DNA from: Lachnospiraceae bacterium UBA5895
GTDB taxonomy: Bacteria; Bacillota; Clostridia; Lachnospirales; Lachnospiraceae
Reading direction: 5' to 3'
NCBI GenBank assembly: GCA_002431915.1
Contig: DJEP01000026.1
Span: 74,628 to 100,643, forward strand
DNA length: 26,016 nucleotides
The notes under the pieces were generated by a model, which did no database searches, was not told the origin of the DNA, and was given only the letters and a program-made list of their open reading frames with translations. Shown here in pieces: positions 8,118-16,190 of this stretch (position 1 is its first letter; every line of letters starts with the position of its first letter). A program made the translations under genes and the position numbers.

Positions 8118-8966
8118 TTAGATGGCTATAGGTATATCCCTGATCTGTTCTCCGGTCTGGTAGCCCTCCAGTTTTACATCGTCCGGTGTGAACTGGTAGA
8201 AATCCTTAATCTCCGGGTTCAGCCAGAACTTCGGTGCGGGGAAGGGTTCTCTGCTGATCAGTTCCTTAATGGCATCCACATGGCGGTCATAGATATGGGC
8301 ATCCGCAATGACATGCACCAGTTCCCCCACGTTCATATCGCAGACCTGCGCCAGCATATGCACCAGCACCGCATACTGTACCACATTCCAGTTGTTGGCT
8401 GCCAGCACGTCCTGGGAGCGCTGGTTTAAAATAGCATTCAATGTCAGTCTGTCCTCTCCCTTTTTCTGCGTCACGTTAAAGGTCATGCTGTAAGCACAGG
8501 GATACAGATTCATCTCGTGCAGATCCTGATGCACATAGATGTTGGTCATAATACGGCGGCTGAAGGGATTGTTCTTCAGATCGTAGATCACGCGGTCCAC
8601 CTGATCCATCATCCCCTCCTTATACTGATGTTTTACTCCCATCTGATAACCGTATGCCTTGCCGATGGAGCCGTCTGCATCTGCCCATTCATCCCAGACA
8701 TGGCTTTTTAAATCATGAATATTGTTGGACTTGCGCTGCCAGATCCACAGCATCTCATCTGTGGCGGATTTCAGTGCTGTCTTTCGTAAGGTCAGGATGG
8801 GGAACTCCTTTGACAGGTCGTACCGGTTCACCACTCCGAATTTTTTAATGGTGTAGGCAGGGGTGCCGTCCGGCCAGTGAGGACGTACCTTCTCGCCCTC
8901 CGTGCTGGTACCGTTGGTTAAAATATCATTACACATATCGATAAAAATATGATCCGCTAAACTCAT
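8118..8966 (-). CDS. thyA: Thymidylate synthase (ThyA, B. subtilis/phi3T-like subtype)
   Basis: This enzyme makes dTMP from dUMP with methylene-tetrahydrofolate, yielding dihydrofolate for the adjacent FolA. Its 282 residues include SRR (dUMP phosphate binding, Arg137-138), catalytic Cys157 in LYPCAYS, QRSQDV (Arg183, Asp186) and WNVVQYAVL (Asn194). The usual PCH triplet is PCA here (Ala158), as in the B. subtilis ThyA/phage phi3T subtype, which as I recall has PCV. The stretch LWIWQRKSNNIHDL also matches that subtype rather than E. coli-type ThyA. The ATG follows AGGAG with 5 nt spacing. Near-identical 32-34 bp palindromes flank the gene on both sides. Confidence 0.96.
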   Translation of the reverse strand: MSLADHIFIDMCNDILTNGTSTEGEKVRPHWPDGTPAYTIKKFGVVNRYDLSKEFPILTLRKTALKSATDEMLWIWQRKSNNIHDLKSHVWDEWADADGSIGKAYGYQMGVKHQYKEGMMDQVDRVIYDLKNNPFSRRIMTNIYVHQDLHEMNLYPCAYSMTFNVTQKKGEDRLTLNAILNQRSQDVLAANNWNVVQYAVLVHMLAQVCDMNVGELVHVIADAHIYDRHVDAIKELISREPFPAPKFWLNPEIKDFYQFTPDDVKLEGYQTGEQIRDIPIAI

Positions 8967-8995
8967 GTTGTCTCCTTATCTATCTTCTGAATATA

Positions 8996-9029
8996 ACGAT
9001 TTCTTTGTGCTTCGCACTCTCGAAATCGT
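8996..9029. repeat. Short palindromic repeat, copy 2 (GTGC/GCAC core)
   Basis: Arms ACGATTTC (8996-9003) and GAAATCGT (9022-9029) enclose GTGC (9007-9010), TTC, GCAC (9014-9017). It is nearly identical to copy 1 on the other side of thyA. A small hairpin GGAC/GTCC follows at about 9047-9058. Confidence 0.8.
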
Positions 9030-9085
9030 ACACCCTTTCGTATTCCGGACTATCGTCCTGCATACTCAGTGTTGTTTGTGCTTCT

Positions 9086-9132
9086 CATAGGAAGTATTTC
9101 CCGCCTGCAAGCAGTCAGAAATGCTTCCTATG
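9086..9132. repeat. Long hairpin downstream of the beta-CASP nuclease gene
   Basis: A 15-bp stem pairs 9086-9100 with 9118-9132, with a single T/G difference. The loop contains a small CTGC/GCAG hairpin, and GTGC/GCAC lies outside the stem ends. It begins 8 bp after the nuclease stop codon. No T run follows on the minus strand, so it is not a standard intrinsic terminator; it may be a 3'-end stabiliser or processing site. Confidence 0.7.
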
Positions 9133-9139
9133 GATGCAC

Positions 9140-10741
9140 TTATATTTCCCACTTATCACATAAAGAATTGATCTGGTCGGCGAACTTCGCCATATCCTTG
9201 TTAGTCATGACGCCCTCGCTCTTCGTAACCAGTGCCAGTAAGCGTCTCGCAGAAGCCAGGAGCCTTTCGAAGACTCCGGTGGCAGGCTTCGTCTTTTTCT
9301 TCATGGCTACCGGCGCTGCCTCGTAAGCAAACTTATTGTTTGCCAGGTCGAACTCCGTACCACTGTAAGGCGCATAGGCTCTCTGTCCGTACTCGATCTT
9401 CAGGCACTCGGTAAATGCGGTACATACGCTGTCTTCCCCGTGTACCACGAACACTTTCTTGGGCTTCTCTTCAAATGCCTGCAGCCAGTCGATCAGACCT
9501 TCCTTATCCGCATGACCGCTCAGTCCCGCAAGTTTGCAAATCTGCGCGCGTACAGAAACCGTCTCCCCAAAAAGTTTCACCTCATCGACACCCTCTACCA
9601 GGGCTCTGCCCAGGGTTCCCACCGACTGGTAGCCCACGAACAGGATCGTACATTCCTCTCTCCACAGGTTATGTTTCAGATGATGGCGGATACGTCCCGC
9701 ATCACACATACCGGAAGCGGAGATGATGACCTTCGGGGTATCGTCAAAATTGATTGCCTTGGACTCCTCACTGGTGATGGACAGCTTTAATCCTGAAAAT
9801 GCAATGGGATTAATGCCCTCTTTTACGAATTCCATTGCCTCGTCATCAAAACATTCAAAACGATTCTCCTGGAACACGCCGATCGCTTCCACCGCCATGG
9901 GGCTGTCCACATACACCGGGAAATCCTCATGCCCTTTCACCAGGCGTCCCACCTTGATCTTCCGCAGGAAGTACAGGATCTCCTGGGTACGACCCACGGC
10001 AAAGGACGGAATCACCACGTTGCCGCCCCTGTCTAAAGTCTCCTGCAATACTTTTGTCAGTTCCGCCACATAATCCAGCTTCTCCTTCGGATGCAGTCTG
10101 TCGCCGTAGGTAGATTCCATGACCACATAATCCGCTTCTTTCGTAGGGGTCGGATCCTTAAGTAACGGCTGGTGCTTGTTGCCGATATCTCCGGAAAATA
10201 CGATTTTCTTCGTATTACCATCCTCCGTCAGCCAGACTTCGATGCTGGCAGATCCTAACAGATGTCCGATATCCGTGAAACGGATCTTTACTCCCTCGCA
10301 CACTTCTATGATCGTGTTGTAATGGCAGGGAACCAGTCTGCGGATCGCACCATCCGCATCCTCCATGGTATACAGTGGCTCCACTACCGCATTATTTGCA
10401 GAACGTTTTGCCTTACGATTCTTCCACTCCGCCTCGGCGCTCTGGATATGCGCGCAGTCCCGAAGCATAATGCTGCAAAGATCCGCTGTGGCATCCGTGG
10501 TATAGATCTGCCCTCTGAATCCTCTGGCATACAGAAGCGGCAGAAGTCCCGAATGGTCCACATGAGCATGGGTCAGGAACACATAATCGATCATGGATTC
10601 CGCTACCGGCAGCGGCACATTTTCAAATACGTTAATGCCCTGTTCCATACCGTAATCCACCAGGATATGCTTCCCGGCAACCTCCAGATAATGGCAGCTT
10701 CCGGTCACTTCATGGTCTGCCCCCACAAACACAAGTTTCAT
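9140..10741 (-). CDS. Metallo-beta-lactamase fold, beta-CASP RNA nuclease (CPSF73/YSH1-like)
   Basis: This is a predicted zinc-dependent RNA-cleaving enzyme. The MBL motifs are intact: THAHVDHSG (His58, His60, Asp62, His63), DIGHLLGSA (His160) and FSGDIG (Asp185). The beta-CASP part follows with ESTYGDR, PSFAVGRTQEIL, VYVDSPMAVEA, SASGMCDAGRI and LSGHADKEGL. At 533 residues it exceeds the roughly 430-470 of typical bacterial members. The extra is a basic Lys/Arg-rich C-terminal tail (about 465-533) that could bind RNA. The ATG has GGAGG 7 nt upstream. It starts 36 nt after the ABC exporter gene. It is not a classical RNase J, which has a different domain plan. Confidence 0.92.
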   Translation of the reverse strand: MKLVFVGADHEVTGSCHYLEVAGKHILVDYGMEQGINVFENVPLPVAESMIDYVFLTHAHVDHSGLLPLLYARGFRGQIYTTDATADLCSIMLRDCAHIQSAEAEWKNRKAKRSANNAVVEPLYTMEDADGAIRRLVPCHYNTIIEVCEGVKIRFTDIGHLLGSASIEVWLTEDGNTKKIVFSGDIGNKHQPLLKDPTPTKEADYVVMESTYGDRLHPKEKLDYVAELTKVLQETLDRGGNVVIPSFAVGRTQEILYFLRKIKVGRLVKGHEDFPVYVDSPMAVEAIGVFQENRFECFDDEAMEFVKEGINPIAFSGLKLSITSEESKAINFDDTPKVIISASGMCDAGRIRHHLKHNLWREECTILFVGYQSVGTLGRALVEGVDEVKLFGETVSVRAQICKLAGLSGHADKEGLIDWLQAFEEKPKKVFVVHGEDSVCTAFTECLKIEYGQRAYAPYSGTEFDLANNKFAYEAAPVAMKKKTKPATGVFERLLASARRLLALVTKSEGVMTNKDMAKFADQINSLCDKWEI

Positions 10742-10777
10742 AGATCTACCTCCATTTTCCTATGATTTCAAATAAGA

Positions 10778-12538
10778 TCATTTCAACGCATTGGCTGTTT
10801 CGTAGAACTGATAATAGATTCCTCTCTGTTCCATGAGCTGGTCGTGGTTGCCTTCCTCCACGATACCGTCGTCCGTCAGCACCAGGATCCTGTCGGAATT
10901 GCGGATGCTGGAAAGTCTGTGGGCAATGGTCAGGGTCGTACGTCCTTCTGATAATTCTCCCAGCGATTTTGCCACAGCGAACTCACTCTCATTGTCCAGT
11001 GCGGAAGTCGCTTCGTCCAGTATGATAATGGGTGGATTCTTCAGAAATACTCTGGCGATGCTGATCCGCTGCTTCTGTCCGCCGGACAGCTTCACGCCCC
11101 GCTCTCCCACATAGGTATCATAACCGTCCTTCAGTCCCATGATAAACTCATGCGCACCGGCACGTTTTGCCGCAATTATCACATCTTCCCTGGAAGCTCC
11201 GGGTCGTCCGTAAGCAATATTTTCATAAATGGTACCGGAGAACAGATACACATCCTGCTGCACAATGCCGATGTTCCCCCGCAGACTTTTCAACGTAAAA
11301 TGTTTGATGTCCTGACCATCCAGCAAGATCTTTCCTTCCGAGACATCATAAAATCTCGGGATCAGATTACACAGCGTCGTCTTACCGCCACCGGAGGGAC
11401 CGACGATCGCCACTTTCTCTCCCGCATGAATTTTCAGATTCAGATCAGAGAATACTTTGTTGTGATCATCGGGATATTCGAAGCTTACATTTTCAAAAGA
11501 GATCTCTCCTTTGGGATTCTTCAGCTCGACAGCATCTTCCTCATCAAAGATCTCAATATCTGCGTCCACGATCTGTAAAAATCTCTCAATGCCGGTCATG
11601 CCCCGCTGAAACTGCTCGGCGAATTCAATGATACGGCGGATCGTTGCGATCAGGGTGGACACATACAGCATATATGCCACCAGGTCACCGGCTGCGATAC
11701 GACCCTTTACCATGAAAATACCGCCTGCCACCAGCACCACCAGATACATCAGTCCGTCAAATAATTTGACTGTGGTATTAAATGCTGCCATATAGCGGTA
11801 AGTCAGCTTTTTGATATCCAGGAAAGTGTTGTTATCTTTCTCAAACTTTACATTTTCCACTTCTTCGTTGGTAAATGCTTTGACGACCTTATGCCCCAAC
11901 AGACTGTCCTCAATCCGGGCATTCAGTTCCCCAATCTGGTTACGCTGCTTACGGAAAGCACTCCGCATCCGGAAATTCAGGATCATGCACACGCCGCACA
12001 TTAGGGGCACGCATAAAAAGATCATCAACGTTAACGACAGATTGATACTTGCCAGAATGATAAAAGAGATTACCGTCTTGATCCCGGCGATAAAAAACTC
12101 CTCAGGACAGTGATGGGCGAATTCCGTCACATCGAATAAGTCGTTGGTGATCCGCCCCATGATCTGACCGACCTTGGTATTGTTATAGTAGGTATTGGAC
12201 AGCTTCTGTAAATGATTGTACGCATCTCTGCGCATGTCCGTCTCGATCTTCGCGCCCATGACATGTCCCATATCGGACATATAATAGCTGGCAATGCAGT
12301 CCACGATACGAAGCCCGAAATACAGGATGCCAAGTGTAAGTATCGTCTTCATCGACAAAGCTGCCAGATTCCGCAGTCCCTCGTTGGTGATGTAGCGCAT
12401 GATCAGAGGCAGTACCAGTTCACAGACCGTAGTCAGCGCCGCGCAGAACAGATCCATGCACAGGGTAAAACGGTATTTCTTAAAATAAGGTGCAAACCTG
12501 CGAAACAATTCGCGGGTCGAATATTGCTTATTATCCAT
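10778..12538 (-). CDS. ABC exporter, fused membrane and ATPase domains
   Basis: This is a half-transporter of the multidrug/lipid export (MsbA/LmrA/BmrA-like) type. A six-helix membrane domain (about 20-310) is followed by a nucleotide-binding domain with Walker A GPSGGGKTT (380-388), signature LSGGQ (484-488), Walker B IIILDE (504-509, catalytic Glu509) and switch His540 in TIAHRLSS. All ATPase motifs are canonical, so it could work as a homodimer; the asymmetric pair at 18575-22074 is separate. The substrate cannot be read from sequence. The start has AGGA about 12 nt upstream, slightly long. It lies 37 nt after the GGDEF gene and 36 nt before the beta-CASP gene. Confidence 0.95.
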   Translation of the reverse strand: MDNKQYSTRELFRRFAPYFKKYRFTLCMDLFCAALTTVCELVLPLIMRYITNEGLRNLAALSMKTILTLGILYFGLRIVDCIASYYMSDMGHVMGAKIETDMRRDAYNHLQKLSNTYYNNTKVGQIMGRITNDLFDVTEFAHHCPEEFFIAGIKTVISFIILASINLSLTLMIFLCVPLMCGVCMILNFRMRSAFRKQRNQIGELNARIEDSLLGHKVVKAFTNEEVENVKFEKDNNTFLDIKKLTYRYMAAFNTTVKLFDGLMYLVVLVAGGIFMVKGRIAAGDLVAYMLYVSTLIATIRRIIEFAEQFQRGMTGIERFLQIVDADIEIFDEEDAVELKNPKGEISFENVSFEYPDDHNKVFSDLNLKIHAGEKVAIVGPSGGGKTTLCNLIPRFYDVSEGKILLDGQDIKHFTLKSLRGNIGIVQQDVYLFSGTIYENIAYGRPGASREDVIIAAKRAGAHEFIMGLKDGYDTYVGERGVKLSGGQKQRISIARVFLKNPPIIILDEATSALDNESEFAVAKSLGELSEGRTTLTIAHRLSSIRNSDRILVLTDDGIVEEGNHDQLMEQRGIYYQFYETANALK

Positions 12539-12575
12539 AATTATGCTATTTCCTCATGCCTTATAAATTCATGTC

Positions 12576-14183
12576 TTATAAATATTTTCCTTTGCACCGG
12601 TAAAAACGGACTTTTCCCTTCTGCTCTTTTTTCTGCGCATATAGGGTATTATCCGCAGCCGACAGAAAATCCCACACACGGTTCGGGGATTTCGGGACAG
12701 CACAGACACCTCCCACCGATACTGTAAGCCACGGCTCCACCTCAGAATCTTCGTTGGGAATCTCGCATTCCCGGATGCCGGTACATAGCTTCTGCGCACG
12801 CTCCTCTGCATATTCCGGATCCCGTCCCGTCATGACCACCAGGAACTCGTCTCCGCCATACCTCGCCACGTAATCCTCCGTGAAACATTTTTTCAGGGTA
12901 TCCGCCACTGCGCAGATTCCTTCGTCTCCTTTTCCGTGTCCGTAACGGTCATTCAACTGTTTGAAATAATCAATATCCAAAAACAGAATGCCCAGTTCCT
13001 TTTCATTGAGCAGACAGTCCTCAAACGCATCCTCCAGATACCGGTTAAGGCTCCGCTTATTATAAAGTCCCGTCAGTTCATCGTGATCTGCCTGGTAAAG
13101 CAGACGGTTTCTTTTCTTCTCCTGCTCTCTCTGCTCTTCCTCCGCTGTCTGCAGACGCTTACGTAGCTCCATCATATATATGACCTGATTGTTTTCAATC
13201 ATTTCGCTGCTTTCCTTAATGCGGAAAAAAGTCTCTGCACTCTGCCGGAATTCCTCCTCCGGCATCTGTGCGCTGCAATAGCGCAGCCGTAACAATAAAA
13301 GCTGCAGCAAAAGGCTCTTATTCTGCTCAATTGCCGCCTTGGGCTCCAGACAGTCCAGTACCTCCTGCATCTGCTCCGTCTCTGCTGTCTGTTCCAGATA
13401 TCTTAGCAAGTTCTGAATGCTGTCGTATTCCGAGGATACCTGGGTCATATCTTCTAAGGCTGCCACCGCCTGCCTTACATGGTCTTTTGCCTGTTCTCTG
13501 TTACCACGGCTTTCTGCCAAATGCGCCAGGAACACATTGGTCGCCAGTCTCGTTTCCCGTATGATCTCCTCACTGCGGCCGACAGCCTCTATCTTATGGA
13601 GTACTTCCACCGCTTCCCGATTCATATTCAGGTGCAGCAGACAGCAGCCGTATTCTGCCAGCATTTTCCGGAAATTAATCTGACCGTAGGTACTGTGGTC
13701 ATCCGCCTTCTCGAACTCCCGGATACACTCCGCATAACACTGTACCGCTCTTGTATATGCCCCGATCATATAATACGCATCCGACATATTACTCAGCACC
13801 ATACTATGTACTATTTTATTATCATGCTTTACCGCATAGTCCAGTGCCTTATCGTATTGTTCCATCGCCAGGGACAGATTGTTCTGCATATGTGCCACGA
13901 TGCCAATCATATTGTAGACTCTCGCCACGTGACTTTCTTCTTCCGTTCCCAGCAGACATCTCACACTTTCATCCAGATAATGAAGGCACTCCTCCTGGTT
14001 CCCCCTGGTCAGATGATAAAATGCAGCAAAATAACAGATCCATCCATGGATCCCTTTATCATCCTGCTCTGTAACTGCCAAAAGCGCTTCTTCAAGTTCC
14101 TCCCAGGTAAACGGAATTCCATCCGCCATCTGTCTGTTCAAACGCTCTGCTGTCTCTGCCATCTGCTGTCTTGCTGCACTCAT
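12576..14183 (-). CDS. TPR-repeat GGDEF diguanylate cyclase
   Basis: This is a predicted cytosolic enzyme making the second messenger cyclic di-GMP from two GTP. Residues about 45-330 are alpha-helical TPR-like repeats (for example VYNMIGIVAHMQNNLSLAME, VLSNMSDAYYMIGAYTRAVQ) that likely sense a protein partner. Residues 333-366 form a charged coiled coil. The GGDEF domain begins at DELTGLYNKRSLNRYL and has an intact RYGGDEF active site (443-447) and FLDIDYFKQLNDRYGHGKGD. The RxxD inhibitory site is absent (FTED at 434-437), so product inhibition through that site is not expected. There is no membrane helix. The ATG at 14183 has AGAGGA very close upstream. It is divergent from the acyltransferase. 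Confidence 0.93.
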   Translation of the reverse strand: MSAARQQMAETAERLNRQMADGIPFTWEELEEALLAVTEQDDKGIHGWICYFAAFYHLTRGNQEECLHYLDESVRCLLGTEEESHVARVYNMIGIVAHMQNNLSLAMEQYDKALDYAVKHDNKIVHSMVLSNMSDAYYMIGAYTRAVQCYAECIREFEKADDHSTYGQINFRKMLAEYGCCLLHLNMNREAVEVLHKIEAVGRSEEIIRETRLATNVFLAHLAESRGNREQAKDHVRQAVAALEDMTQVSSEYDSIQNLLRYLEQTAETEQMQEVLDCLEPKAAIEQNKSLLLQLLLLRLRYCSAQMPEEEFRQSAETFFRIKESSEMIENNQVIYMMELRKRLQTAEEEQREQEKKRNRLLYQADHDELTGLYNKRSLNRYLEDAFEDCLLNEKELGILFLDIDYFKQLNDRYGHGKGDEGICAVADTLKKCFTEDYVARYGGDEFLVVMTGRDPEYAEERAQKLCTGIRECEIPNEDSEVEPWLTVSVGGVCAVPKSPNRVWDFLSAADNTLYAQKKEQKGKVRFYRCKGKYL

Positions 14184-14244
14184 ATTCCTCTTTGTACCGT
14201 CCCGTTATTCTTTCCATGGTCTGAATCCATGATCCTTTGGATTT

Positions 14245-14273
14245 ATTGTATTATTTTATACCGCAGGACGCAA
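14245..14273 (-). promoter_or_regulatory. Candidate promoter of the GGDEF gene cluster
   Basis: On the minus strand TTGCGT (14268-14273), 17 nt and TACAAT (14245-14250). The -35 is poor and the -10 good. A small palindrome, CATGG/CCATG (about 14215-14231), lies in the predicted leader and could be an operator. Confidence 0.35.
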
Positions 14274-14346
14274 GTTATTTTCCAGAATAAAATGTTTCGC
14301 ATTTTACAAAAAAATGATAGAATGAAAATATATTTCGGAGGTTTTT

Positions 14347-15414
14347 ATGGAAAACACGATAAACAACAGAGATTTTCATGATCTTCATTTTGACAGCATC
14401 CAGGCTTTACGCGGTCTGGCTGCTCTTTTTGTGGTGTTTCAGCATGTCCGTTTCTTAAATTTCGGTGCCTTCGGGGTAGATATTTTTTTCTGTATCAGCG
14501 GATTTATGATCATGTTCACGACCCAGAAAAGTACACAGTACTTCTTCCGCAAACGTCTGATCCGTATTCTGCCGCTGTACTATCTTATGACTTTCGGCAC
14601 TTACGGGATGCTGCTTTTGTTCCCGTCCATGTTCCAGCAGACCAGACAGGATCCCATTTTTCTGATTAAAAGCCTTTTGTTTCTTCCTTTTGATATCGGA
14701 GGCGGTGTTCTCCAGCCTTTGGTGCGGATCGGATGGACCGTCAACTGTGAGATGTTTTTCTATCTGCTGTTTTTTATCTCTTTCCATATCAGCATGCGGT
14801 TCCGCGGTCTGATCTGCAGTGCATTCCTGACTTGTTTGGTAGGGGCAGTTCAGATATGTTCTCCGGTGATTTCCTCCTGGCAGTCTCCTCTCGGCGGGAT
14901 GCTTTCTCCTGTTCTTATGTTTTACGGAGATCCTGTCATGCTGGAATTTATCTTCGGAATCCTTGCCTATTATCTGCTGCGTTTTTTATACGGTTGTCAA
15001 TTAAAGCATCCGGTTCCGATGGCTGTCAGCATTCTGTCTGCGGTAAGTATCCCGGTGATTTTCTTCCTATTGGCATTTTTCACCTCCAGGATCAATGTGA
15101 TCGGTTTCCGCAGGCTTCCGCTGTGGGGGCTTCCGGCACTTTTGCTGTTGCTCCTTGCTTTCCTGGCAGGACTTCGGATCTCTATGCCCCGCTTTTTCGT
15201 CCTTATGGGAAATATCAGTTATTCCCTGTATCTGGTACACTATTATCCGGTGATGTTTTTAGACCGTGCGGTGTTTGACTTCTCCACCCTCTCTGTGATG
15301 TCTGTCATCGGGGTGATTTTAAGTGTGGCGCTGAGTATCGGGCTGGCTTACCTGTCCTGGACCGTTATCGAGCGGAATTTCTCCGGGTGGCTGCGGAGGA
15401 AACTGCTGCGCTAA
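14347..15414 (+). CDS. Acyltransferase family 3 membrane protein (OafA/YrhL-like)
   Basis: This is an integral membrane O-acyltransferase that likely acetylates a cell-surface glycan. Its 355 residues contain about ten hydrophobic helices. The family signature lies at the N-terminus: IQALRGLAALFVVFQH with Arg22 and His33, then FGVDIFFCISGFMI. The C-terminus has NISYSLYLVHYYP and WTVIERNFSGW, also typical. GGAGG sits 5 nt before the ATG. It is the only protein gene on the plus strand and diverges from the GGDEF gene; a link between c-di-GMP and a decorated polysaccharide is possible but unsupported. The acceptor is unknown. No intrinsic terminator was seen before the tRNA promoter. Confidence 0.92.
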   Translation: MENTINNRDFHDLHFDSIQALRGLAALFVVFQHVRFLNFGAFGVDIFFCISGFMIMFTTQKSTQYFFRKRLIRILPLYYLMTFGTYGMLLLFPSMFQQTRQDPIFLIKSLLFLPFDIGGGVLQPLVRIGWTVNCEMFFYLLFFISFHISMRFRGLICSAFLTCLVGAVQICSPVISSWQSPLGGMLSPVLMFYGDPVMLEFIFGILAYYLLRFLYGCQLKHPVPMAVSILSAVSIPVIFFLLAFFTSRINVIGFRRLPLWGLPALLLLLLAFLAGLRISMPRFFVLMGNISYSLYLVHYYPVMFLDRAVFDFSTLSVMSVIGVILSVALSIGLAYLSWTVIERNFSGWLRRKLLR

Positions 15415-15500
15415 GCATTTCTCTTGCGGCACCGATTCTTTCATTTGGCTATTTTGTGAATTGTATATGCAATTAATCAAAAAGATGCACACTTTTTTTG

Positions 15501-15529
15501 TTGACATTTAGAACACCCTATAGTATATT
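15501..15529 (+). promoter_or_regulatory. Promoter of tRNA-Gly
   Basis: TTGACA (15501-15506), a 17-nt spacer and TATATT (15524-15529) form a near-consensus vegetative promoter, about 20 bp before the mature tRNA. A T-rich tract lies immediately upstream. Confidence 0.85.
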
Positions 15530-15549
15530 ATAACTTGTCCATAAGACAT

Positions 15550-15621
<72 letters not shown>

Positions 15622-15628
15622 TATGAAT

Positions 15629-15666
15629 AAAAAAGAGTGATGCTTTTAGCATCGCTCTTTTTTATT
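15629..15666 (+). terminator. Intrinsic terminator after tRNA-Gly
   Basis: A-rich arm plus GAGTGATGCT pairs with AGCATCGCTC around a TTT loop, followed by a run of T and TATTTT. The A/T extension makes the hairpin work in both directions. Confidence 0.9.
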
Positions 15667-15719
15667 TTCGAGCGTTGGTCTGGGTTCGAAAGTTCGATGT
15701 CTACGCTCCGCTCCGGTCC

Positions 15720-15751
15720 GCGCAGTCCGAGGTCCCCCGGACCTCGTGCGC
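15720..15751. repeat. GC-rich perfect hairpin beside the tRNA 3'-end copy
   Basis: CGAGGTCC (15728-15735), loop CCC, GGACCTCG (15739-15746). It is extended by GCGCA (15720-15724) with TGCGC (15747-15751) across a 3-nt bulge. It is much more GC-rich than its surroundings and directly abuts the duplicated tRNA 3' end. Confidence 0.8.
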
Positions 15752-15763
15752 CGTCTCGCGCTT
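15751..15763 (+). other. 13-bp direct repeat of the tRNA-Gly 3' end (possible att scar)
   Basis: CCGTCTCGCGCTT at 15751-15763 is identical to 15610-15622, the last bases of tRNA-Gly plus one base. Integrases of mobile elements often use tRNA 3' ends and leave such direct repeats. No integrase gene is seen, so this could be a scar, a tRNA remnant or chance. Confidence 0.45.
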
Positions 15764-15861
15764 TTTCAAGCCCTCATTTTAGGTGTCATGGTGCATTTCA
15801 TGTTGCATCGCATTTTTCTACTATATGTTTCATGGGCACAAACTCTTATTATTCCGGTGTT

Positions 15862-16121
15862 GTACCCTCACTGGCGAAAATTATGGGCACAGAGTGATAT
15901 ATCTCCTTGCATGGTACCCACATTAAGACAAGGCGTGGGTACAGAAAGGTATCTTTTCTCACGCTGTGCCCTGATTAGGGCAAGCCGTGGGTACAAAGTG
16001 ACATCTTCCATTGCTCTATACCCTCATTAGGGCAAGGCGTGGGTACAAAGCGACATCTTCTATTGCTCTGTACCCTGATTTGGACAAGTCATGGGTACAA
16101 AACGGTATCTTCTCTTTCACT
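15862..16121. repeat. Tandem array of five 52-bp palindromic repeats
   Basis: Five head-to-tail units of exactly 52 bp start at 15862, 15914, 15966, 16018 and 16070. Units 3 and 4 differ at about 6 of 52 positions. Each unit opens with a G/A-TACCC-like hexamer and has the complementary GGGTAC-like hexamer about 17 nt later (the first unit is more diverged, with GGGCAC), so each can form a hairpin. The rest is a moderately conserved ACATCTTCTATTGCTCT-like tail. Degenerate units precede the array (about 15770-15861) and a partial unit begins at 16122. Confidence 0.92.
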
Positions 16122-16131
16122 ATGCCCATTT

Positions 16132-16173
16132 TGAAGACTTTCAAGAAACCAGTAGCCCACGTCTGGGTAAGGG
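16132..16173. repeat. Dispersed repeat element, copy related to 115-155
   Basis: This segment contains AAACCAGTAGCCC followed by CTGGGTAAGG. It matches 115-155 along about 40 bp with a few substitutions. It directly terminates the 52-bp array, and CCCA/TGGG inside it can form a small hairpin. Confidence 0.75.
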
Positions 16174-16190
16174 GATGTTTCACTAACATG

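Noticed and set aside
13479..14381. 300-residue plus-strand open frame
   Set aside because: It is antisense to the TPR-GGDEF gene and overlaps the start of the acyltransferase gene; there is no recognisable domain.
15670..15763. Second tRNA gene or tRNA pseudogene after tRNA-Gly
   Set aside because: GGGTTCGA and the tRNA-like 3' end are present, but no acceptor, D or anticodon arms can be folded around them.
15862..16121. CRISPR array
   Set aside because: The repetition is one continuous 52-bp unit with no unique spacers, the units diverge from each other, and no cas gene is in the window.
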